This document shows, in pieces, positions 15,934 through 21,071 of a DNA stretch of 21,071 bases; position 1 is the stretch's first letter, and the number at the start of each line of letters is the position of its first letter. Where the stretch lies: the NCBI GenBank assembly GCA_947474445.1, contig CANJJY010000023.1:1-21071 (forward strand), in the 5' to 3' direction. This DNA is from Oligoflexaceae bacterium (GTDB lineage: Bacteria > Bdellovibrionota_B > Oligoflexia > Oligoflexales > Oligoflexaceae). The position numbers and the translations under genes were made by a program. The notes under the pieces were generated by a model. It had not been told where the DNA came from, made no database searches, and saw nothing but the letters and a program-made list of their open reading frames with translations.

Positions 15934-17544
15934 CTATTCACTGAGTTCGATCTGCCGCCAGGCAATGGCTTGATCGGTGGCGTCGTAAGCCATGATTCGC
16001 CACTTCTGTCCCGCCAGGAGATCAAAACTTCCCAGACTCGAAAAGAAGGTCCGATCCCCCTGCGGTAGTGCCGACTCCAGCGTAAGGCGTTCGCCGCCGC
16101 AATGGGTCTGCGTCGCAGCATCGATCGGACAGAATTCTATGGTCACAGCGTTGGCGGGTGCACTCACCCAAAAGTAGCTCTGCTCGGCGTTCGTGGCAGG
16201 AACGATCGCCACATAGAGATCGCGCGGCAGGTTGCTGGCGATGAGAGAGCTCTGCTGCTGCTCATAGGTCGGAGCGAGTTGACTCAGACCGGCCTGGTAG
16301 CTGAGAAAGAGTAAACCCAGTTCGGCGATGCGTTTGGTGCGTAGGCCTTGGTCAAAGCGCAGGCTGGTGTCATCAGGCGTGTGAATGTTGGGATTATAGG
16401 CCTTGGGATTCTCGAAGGGAAAGAGCGTGGAATAGCCTTGCTCCCACCAGGCTTTGTGATCCGAGGCGGAGCCACTGGGCAGTTTGCCGAGTCGATAATA
16501 AGGGCCTATGTAGCGGCGGATCCACTCGATCGCACTGCGACGCAGATCGCGGCTCGCATAATCTTCCAGGAGAAAAAGAGTGCCTTCATCGGCCGCGTTG
16601 CTGAAATAGGACATATCGATTTGCATCATACCCGACACCGAATAGCCATCCTTGCGATAGGTCGCAGCCAGCTCGCGACTGCCGAAAAGTCCGACTTCTT
16701 CCGCGGCATAGGCGTGGAGTTCGATCGTCCGTTCAAAGCTCAGATGTTGATCTTCGATGACTTTTAACAGTTCGGTGAGGATGGCGAGACCCGAGGCATC
16801 ATCGTCGGCGCCGGGAGCCTCCGCCTGGAGCTTGCCGCCCGCGCGCGCAATGCTATCCAGATGCGCGCCGATGATGATGCGTTCGGGCAAACGTCCTGGA
16901 AGGCGCGCGACCACAGACTTTTGCGGTGTGTTCGTGTGCACGATTTCTTCTATCGTCCAACGTTCCGGTTGCGTCAGTTGGCTCTTCCAAAGCTGAACGA
17001 GCGTGGAGCTGGCGGTGGAGCCCAGCGTATCGATATGAAAGCGCGTCGGGAGCGTAAGAATCTGATTCATATGCTGCTGGATGCGTTCGAGGCTCACCTG
17101 GGTGAGAAGGGTCTCCAATTCGGGAAAGCTGGCGGTCGCCGCAAAGTAGGGGCTCGCAAAATCGATGGAATCCACCAGGCGATAGTTCAGCGGCAAGAAC
17201 TCGAGGCTCCCGCAGGCCGAGATTTCCGCATGGGCGAGAGGGGCCAGAGCGTTGAGTTCTTCGACTCGATCAATCGGGATCAAGGCCAGATTCATATCGA
17301 GCGTCGCGGGAACCGGCGCATAAAGCGTCGAGGGAGGAAGGAGCGGCAGCAGCGCCGATTGCGGCCTGAGGCGCAGGATTGCATAGCCCAGGCGGGCGGG
17401 CGGCAAAGGCTCTTTGAGGTTTAAGCCGTAATGTCCATCGCTCCATCGCCACGCACTTCTCCCCTGATCGCGACCCGGGCTGGTCAAAGGAAAAGCCGCG
17501 GCCAGAGACTGGACGAAAAGTATGATTAAAGTTATTCGTTTCAA
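15934..17544 (-). CDS. Secreted M28-family zinc aminopeptidase
   Basis: 536 residues. The start is TTG at 17544, overlapping the preceding stop as TTGA; this gives a clean Sec signal peptide (MKRITLIILFVQSLAAAFP). The longer TTG reading from 17601 adds 19 residues in front of it and is disfavoured. The full co-catalytic zinc set of Vibrio aminopeptidase-like M28 enzymes is present: H228 (IIIGAHLDS), D248 (APGADDDASG), catalytic E282 and E283 (YAAEEVGLFGS), D310 (MQIDMSYF), H388 (NIHTPDD). The enzyme should remove N-terminal, often hydrophobic, residues from peptides outside the cytoplasm. The first 180 or so residues are a pro-region/cap; about 95 residues after the catalytic domain form an extra beta-type domain with two Cys. 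It is co-transcribed with the small lipoprotein-like gene upstream. Substrate is unknown. Confidence 0.92.
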   Translation of the reverse strand: MKRITLIILFVQSLAAAFPLTSPGRDQGRSAWRWSDGHYGLNLKEPLPPARLGYAILRLRPQSALLPLLPPSTLYAPVPATLDMNLALIPIDRVEELNALAPLAHAEISACGSLEFLPLNYRLVDSIDFASPYFAATASFPELETLLTQVSLERIQQHMNQILTLPTRFHIDTLGSTASSTLVQLWKSQLTQPERWTIEEIVHTNTPQKSVVARLPGRLPERIIIGAHLDSIARAGGKLQAEAPGADDDASGLAILTELLKVIEDQHLSFERTIELHAYAAEEVGLFGSRELAATYRKDGYSVSGMMQIDMSYFSNAADEGTLFLLEDYASRDLRRSAIEWIRRYIGPYYRLGKLPSGSASDHKAWWEQGYSTLFPFENPKAYNPNIHTPDDTSLRFDQGLRTKRIAELGLLFLSYQAGLSQLAPTYEQQQSSLIASNLPRDLYVAIVPATNAEQSYFWVSAPANAVTIEFCPIDAATQTHCGGERLTLESALPQGDRTFFSSLGSFDLLAGQKWRIMAYDATDQAIAWRQIELSE

Positions 17545-17762
17545 TAGCTTAAGTCTTTCACGCGGAAGCGAGATGAAGGCCAATCCGCATGGAGGTCCCA
17601 AGTGCCGGGCAAACGGCTGTCTGAGATCGGAGAGACGGCTTTGTCAGGTCTGGATTTGCGCTCACAGCCTTCATTCAGACTGAAAGTCAGACAAAAAAGA
17701 GCAAACATGGCCATCCGGGCGATCACTAAACGCGCTTTGGAACGGTCGATGAGCCACCGCAT
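17541..17762 (-). CDS. Small lipoprotein-like peptide coupled to the M28 peptidase
   Basis: 73 residues from the ATG at 17762, with GTGGGGGT upstream; a TTG at 17780 adds 6 residues. A basic N-terminus (MRWLIDRSKARLVIARM) precedes a hydrophobic stretch AMFALFCLTFSLNEGC, so Cys33 could be lipidated. However, the residues before it (N-E-G) do not fit the LxGC-type lipobox well, and a simple Sec signal or a membrane anchor is possible. The rest (DKAVSPISDSRLPGTWDLHAD...) is short and not recognised. Its stop overlaps the TTG start of the peptidase in a TTGA arrangement, which is strong evidence that it is translated and functions with it, perhaps as a chaperone, inhibitor or anchor. Confidence 0.65.
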   Translation of the reverse strand: MRWLIDRSKARLVIARMAMFALFCLTFSLNEGCERKSRPDKAVSPISDSRLPGTWDLHADWPSSRFRVKDLSY

Positions 17763-17805
17763 ACAAACCCCCACTTCCAATCAAATTGTGTCTTGAGACC
17801 CCACC

Positions 17806-17818
17806 AGTCTAACAGACT
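17806..17818. repeat. Small dyad in the divergent lipoprotein/peptidase promoter region
   Basis: AGTCT and AGACT flank AAC within the 105-base gap between the leftward 73-residue gene and the rightward lipoprotein gene. It could be an operator half-site pair. No clear -35/-10 is seen on either strand. Confidence 0.25.
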
Positions 17819-17867
17819 CTCAGGTCCTTCCCAAACTCTACCGATAGGCTCGAAGGGGGAGGCGATC

Positions 17868-18386
17868 ATGAAACTAACCATAACCAAACTAATCTTCGGA
17901 TCTTTGCTGGTGACCGCGTGCGGTAGCCTGGACTCGGATCAAACCCTGCAGATTCAAATGTATGGCTCATCGACAGTGGCGACAGGGGCGACGGGCGATG
18001 GCGAGCCAGATGAACTTGTCTACCAACTGACGGAAGTCTCCTTGATCAGCACCGATGGAGCCACTCTCTCGACCTTGTTCGCAAATGAAGAAGAGAAAAT
18101 CTTTCGGATCATCGATCGCGCGCAAGTCATCTATTCGACCACGATCTCAGATTTGGTCGGCACTTCCTATTCTGGCCTACGGATCACGTTCGCCAGCGCG
18201 GTTACAGGCAGCAATGAGAAATATAAGGATTTGAGCTTTACCATGGCGCAGCCGACCCTGATTCTGACGGAAACAATCGCTATCGAGAAAGCGAGGAGCC
18301 TCGTCTTCAACAGCAAAGCTAACTGGGGTGATACCATCACCGATGGTCAGATCACCGAACCGACCTACGAATTCACCAAAGAATAG
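17868..18386 (+). CDS. Lipoprotein of unknown function
   Basis: 172 residues. The ATG at 17868 has a strong GGGGGAGG 6 bases upstream; the in-frame ATG at 17793 has none and would hide the signal. The lipoprotein signal is MKLTITKLIFGSLLVTAC, lipidated Cys18, followed by GSLDSD, whose Ser/Asp-rich +2 region suggests (by inference) that it may not be held at the inner membrane. The mature part is a beta-rich domain: IQMYGSSTVATGA, ELVYQLTEVSLISTDGATLSTL, then SYSGLRITFASAVTG and KARSLVFNSKANWG. The arrangement loosely recalls DUF4382-type domains (a strand-rich domain with a -VYQLTEVSL- like segment), but I cannot support that firmly. It is transcribed divergently from the peptidase operon. 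Confidence 0.75.
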   Translation: MKLTITKLIFGSLLVTACGSLDSDQTLQIQMYGSSTVATGATGDGEPDELVYQLTEVSLISTDGATLSTLFANEEEKIFRIIDRAQVIYSTTISDLVGTSYSGLRITFASAVTGSNEKYKDLSFTMAQPTLILTETIAIEKARSLVFNSKANWGDTITDGQITEPTYEFTKE

Positions 18387-18431
18387 CCCAAAAGCCAAAG
18401 CCCGTTTCCTCTTGGAGCCGACGATTACGCG

Positions 18432-18459
18432 TTGACGCGCACGCTATTGCTGATAAAAT
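18432..18459 (+). promoter_or_regulatory. Sigma70-type promoter for ddl
   Basis: TTGACG (18432-18437) and TAAAAT (18454-18459), each 5 of 6 to consensus, are separated by 16 bases. Predicted transcription start is near 18466, downstream of the in-frame ATG at 18461. This supports the ATG at 18518 as the true ddl start, leaving a leader of about 50 bases. Confidence 0.6.
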
Positions 18460-18517
18460 CATGAGTGCCTGTCTCAAAAGAGACGATTTCGGCTGGAGCG
18501 TGGACGAAAGGGTTCTC

Positions 18518-19606
18518 ATGACCAAACTCAAAGCGGTGGTTCTTTACGGCGGTCGGTCGACAGAACATGAAATATCATGCCGCAGTGCTTCCTATATTTT
18601 TGCGAATATTGATCGCCAACTCTACGACGTCTATGCCATCGCAATCGATAAACAAGGGGTTTGGCGACCGCAGAATCGTCATCGGCTCGAACAGCAGGTG
18701 CCGGAAGTCATGCCGCTGGGGTCAGGGGAAGACGCTGATCGCGCAAGCCACGAACTCGTGCAGCAAATCGTGACGCCCGGTGGAAACAAAGAGGGGATCG
18801 TCATCTTCAACATTCTGCATGGAACCTACGGCGAAGATGGTTCGATGCAAGGTTTCCTCGATATGCAGGGGATTGCCTATGTAGGGCCTGGTACGCTCGG
18901 TTCGGCTCTCGCGATGGACAAAGTCGTCGCCAAGCAGCTCGTGTCACTGGCCGGCGTTCCGGTTGTGCCCTATGTGGCATTTCGCGCTGATGCTTGGGCC
19001 AACAGCTCAACTGGGATCCTCAAAGAGATCACCGAGAAGTTGCGGTTTCCCCTGTTTATCAAACCTGCCAGCCTCGGCTCGTCCGTGGGCATCCGCAAAG
19101 TCACCGAGCAGCGCGACCTCGAAGGAGCCATCAAGTATGCGCTCGGATATGATGAGCGCATTCTGGTTGAAATCGGACTCGATGTGCGCGAAATCGAATA
19201 TGCTTGCCTTGGCGGATACGAACCCAAGGTTTCGGCGGCAGGTGAAATCGGTGTGCCGGATGGTTTTTATTCCTACGAAGAAAAATATGCGAGCACCAGT
19301 CGCGCAAGCGTGCAGGTTCCAGCGCGGCTCGAAGCGCGCGTTGCGGCGGCGGGGCAAGAGTTGGCCAAAAAGATCTTCAGAGCCCTCAATCTCTATGGTT
19401 TGGCGCGCATCGATCTGTTTTTAACGCGCGATGAAGGGAATTTCTACTTCAACGAAGCGAATACCTTGCCCGGCTTCACTTCGATCTCTCAGTATCCCAA
19501 ACTCTGGGACCACAGTGGTTACAGCGCCAAACAGCTGGTCAGTGAGTTGCTGGAGCTCGCCGTTCAGCGTCGACATCAAAACGCTCATCTCAAACGCAGC
19601 ATCTAA
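18518..19606 (+). CDS. ddl: D-alanine--D-alanine ligase
   Basis: ATP-dependent joining of two D-alanines for peptidoglycan precursors. 362 residues from the ATG at 18518 with AAAGGG upstream; the longer ATG at 18461 sits at the predicted transcription start. ATP-grasp signatures are present throughout: YGGRSTEHEIS (substrate Glu16), HGTYGEDGSMQG, ALAMDK, PLFIKPASLGSSVGI, ILVEIGLDVREIE, ARIDLFL, and FNEANTLPGFTSISQYPKLW carrying the Mg-binding Glu/Asn pair and C-terminal D-Ala site. The omega-loop reads SYEEKYAST with Tyr, as in D-Ala-D-Ala ligases; VanA-type D-Ala-D-Lac ligases have His there, so a depsipeptide activity is unlikely. It is not beside mur genes, so this copy is outside the usual division/cell-wall cluster. 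It is followed 14 bases later by the DUF2389 gene. Confidence 0.96.
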   Translation: MTKLKAVVLYGGRSTEHEISCRSASYIFANIDRQLYDVYAIAIDKQGVWRPQNRHRLEQQVPEVMPLGSGEDADRASHELVQQIVTPGGNKEGIVIFNILHGTYGEDGSMQGFLDMQGIAYVGPGTLGSALAMDKVVAKQLVSLAGVPVVPYVAFRADAWANSSTGILKEITEKLRFPLFIKPASLGSSVGIRKVTEQRDLEGAIKYALGYDERILVEIGLDVREIEYACLGGYEPKVSAAGEIGVPDGFYSYEEKYASTSRASVQVPARLEARVAAAGQELAKKIFRALNLYGLARIDLFLTRDEGNFYFNEANTLPGFTSISQYPKLWDHSGYSAKQLVSELLELAVQRRHQNAHLKRSI

Positions 19607-19620
19607 ATGGAACGCTTGGT

Positions 19621-19833
19621 ATGTCCATCTCCCATAAACTCCTCGGTATCAACAGCAACTGGACCGCGACACCCTCGCGAGAGGGTTGGAAACACTATAG
19701 AATCGCCGCTCGCCGCTACAATGAGGGCGAATTGCTCGTCGAAATGATGGCTGTCTGCGATCGTTCTGTACGGTTTTGGGTCGCTGCCCACCTGCTTAAA
19801 GAAGGCGCGGGTTGGCGACCCGGGTGGGATTGA
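19621..19833 (+). CDS. Small Trp-rich DUF2389/TIGR02450-like protein
   Basis: 70 residues, cytoplasmic. The ATG at 19621 is 14 bases after the ddl stop, with only a weak ribosome-binding site (TGGAA), so it is probably co-transcribed with ddl and perhaps coupled. The pattern KLLGINSNWTATPSREGWKH ... YRIAARRY, MAVCDRSVRFWVAAHLL and a final GWRPGWD matches the family of short proteins with a LL.SKWTA start and W.PGW end. The second key position reads N where the family usually has K (SKWTA), a small deviation. Function is unknown for the whole family; the name is by recollection of its signature. Confidence 0.82.
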   Translation: MSISHKLLGINSNWTATPSREGWKHYRIAARRYNEGELLVEMMAVCDRSVRFWVAAHLLKEGAGWRPGWD

Positions 19834-20027
19834 ATCAAGGTCCTGCGATCAAGCTCATCGATTCTGTTTCGTCATCTATATGGAAGAAGCCGCGCTGCAA
19901 AGAGAGGAAAGTCCATGCCTGGGCAGATGAGGAGAAGGACCGGAGTCGACCGTCGTCGATGCCGATTTTTTCCTGTCTGAGAGTGCTGCGATGACAATCT
20001 TGAGCGCACTTCTCAGAAAGAAACGCT
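19834..20027. other. Intergenic gap with an RNase P-like 11-base match
   Basis: No ORF here looks real. Besides the terminator, it contains GAGGAAAGTCC at about 19903-19913, identical to the universally conserved 5' P4 strand of bacterial RNase P RNA. The rest of that RNA is not evident (see findings). Confidence 0.4.
19941..19971 (+). terminator. Probable intrinsic terminator after ddl-DUF2389
   Basis: CGGAGTCGAC and GTCGATGCCG pair over ten positions around a CGTC loop, with one A.G mismatch and one G.U pair, followed immediately by ATTTTTT. It closes the ddl unit, about 110 bases after the DUF2389 stop. Confidence 0.6.
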
Positions 20028-21071
20028 ATGAGCTCTCTTCGCCTGCGAGAACCGAGATCTTCCCGACTGTGGACCCGCTGCATCCTAACCCCTTTGCTTT
20101 TGATCGGCTGGGGGCTGACCAGCGCCTGTCATCCCCGCAGAGCAGCCAGCGATTCGGCCAGCGTCGAGGCCCCCACGACTGCTGATCGACGGGCTTTGAC
20201 TGCGACTGGTGATTGGCCGACGCTCAAAGCAGAACGCGAAGCGGCTTACCGCGATTATCTTTTGAAAGGTAATCCCAAGGCCTTTGATTGGTTTCATAGT
20301 AAACCGCTGGGGCTGCAAGGTCTGCCTTGGATCGTTATGCAGGTGATCCTCGGTATGTATCCCGATATCTGGGCAGGTAGTGAAGCGGGAGAGTCGAACA
20401 AGTTGGGAATGGGTCCGCATCCCGAAGATTTCATCACGGCGAGTGGTCAGAGCGCTTGGTTTGATTGGGGAACGCGGCTCAAAGCGCCCACGGAGCGCCA
20501 CGGTCTACCCTATGGATTTGAATCGTATCCGGATTTGACCGGTGATCCTGCCACGATTCCTCAGACACAAAATACCTTTTTCTCCTGTGCGGCTTGCCAC
20601 ACCTCGCGCATCGTCACGCAAATGGGCGGCAAACCGGCGATTCGCTATTATCTGGGCGGGGCTAACAGCGAGATTGAGGGGCAGCTCTTCGCGGGTCTCC
20701 TGCTGCAAACCGTCAGCCAGCTGACGACGATCGACACCGAAGCTGACCCCGCTAAAATCGTGCCGAAAGAAGCCGCTGTGAATGATTTTGTCGCGCGGTT
20801 GGCTAGCTTCGATTGCCGTTTGTACAAGCCTAATCGCGGCGCTGATGGCCTCAGAGAATGTCAGGAAGAAAAGCTGCGCATTCTCGGCCCCACGCTTTTG
20901 CAGAAGTTTAATATCACCGTCGGCGCGAGTAAGCTCGATCTCGCTCAGGAAGAGAAAGAGCGGGCCGCCATGCAGCTCGTTCAGGAGCATGTCGTGGCAG
21001 TGACGGGGGCAAAGGCGCCTGACATCGGCTGCGCCGCCAAGCCCGCCGATCCCAAAGCCGAGCCTCTGACC
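20028..21071 (+). CDS. Lipoprotein c-type cytochrome, 3'-truncated by the window edge
   Basis: At least 348 residues; the frame stays open to the end of the window. Start is ATG at 20028 (weak AGAAAGAAA upstream). A basic N-terminus (RLREPRSSRLWTR) and a hydrophobic core lead to LTSAC, so Cys34 is probably lipidated after export. A CAACH haem-c motif covers residues 187-191 (FFSCAACHTSRI), embedded in LPYGFESYPD ... IPQTQN, with GGANSEIEG soon after. This neighbourhood resembles di-haem proteins of the RoxA/peroxidase-like type (CAACHTG near residue 190 and a second CxxCH later); the second site, if any, is outside the window. Likely a periplasmic or outer-membrane electron-transfer or oxygenase protein. 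The haem site is clear; the RoxA-like label is tentative. Confidence 0.8.
   Translation, partial: MSSLRLREPRSSRLWTRCILTPLLLIGWGLTSACHPRRAASDSASVEAPTTADRRALTATGDWPTLKAEREAAYRDYLLKGNPKAFDWFHSKPLGLQGLPWIVMQVILGMYPDIWAGSEAGESNKLGMGPHPEDFITASGQSAWFDWGTRLKAPTERHGLPYGFESYPDLTGDPATIPQTQNTFFSCAACHTSRIVTQMGGKPAIRYYLGGANSEIEGQLFAGLLLQTVSQLTTIDTEADPAKIVPKEAAVNDFVARLASFDCRLYKPNRGADGLRECQEEKLRILGPTLLQKFNITVGASKLDLAQEEKERAAMQLVQEHVVAVTGAKAPDIGCAAKPADPKAEPLT

Noticed and set aside
17545..17601. N-terminal extension of the M28 peptidase to 17601
   Set aside because: The TTG at 17544 overlaps the preceding stop and gives a clean signal peptide.
19991..20185. 64-residue plus-strand ORF before the cytochrome
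   Set aside because: It is out of frame with the cytochrome, whose own ATG at 20028 gives a signal peptide and lipobox.

Overview
The window reads as an ordinary chromosomal stretch from a Gram-negative bacterium of moderate GC content. It holds several lipoprotein signal sequences, a probable outer-membrane barrel, a secreted peptidase and D-Ala-D-Ala ligase. The mix (kinase-free receiver-like proteins, a STAS/zinc-ribbon protein, Cys-rich Ig-like lipoproteins, an AddAB-type nuclease pair) would suit a Bdellovibrionota/Oligoflexia-like or other delta-type proteobacterium, but that placement is an inference without any marker gene. No tRNA, rRNA, insertion sequence or CRISPR array was seen.

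Layout. 1-750 is the 3' part of a tRNA-dihydrouridine synthase gene with a terminator behind it. 938-3325 encodes a large Ig-like lipoprotein with a Ca-binding-like Asp/Asn/Gly segment. 3384-8281 is a signalling block: a STAS/zinc-ribbon protein, a leftward pair (Sel1+receiver, then a TPR protein with two degenerate receivers), an OmpR-type regulator and a stand-alone degenerate receiver, closed by a strong terminator. 8340-8594 is a small protein of unknown function. 8743-14962 is a leftward addB-addA-like recombination nuclease operon.

15247-18386 is an envelope block: a secreted barrel-like protein, a convergent operon of a small putative lipoprotein translationally coupled to an M28 aminopeptidase, and a divergent lipoprotein. 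18518-19833 carries ddl and a small Trp-rich DUF2389 protein, with a probable terminator. From 20028 a lipoprotein c-type cytochrome runs off the right edge.

The most unusual region is the signalling block. Five proteins carry receiver, pseudo-receiver or STAS modules, no histidine kinase gene is present, and three of the four divergent or degenerate switch domains have lost the phospho-acceptor Asp. Many predicted start positions here were moved inward from the longest ORF because Shine-Dalgarno sequences, promoters or stop/start overlaps favour the internal codon.
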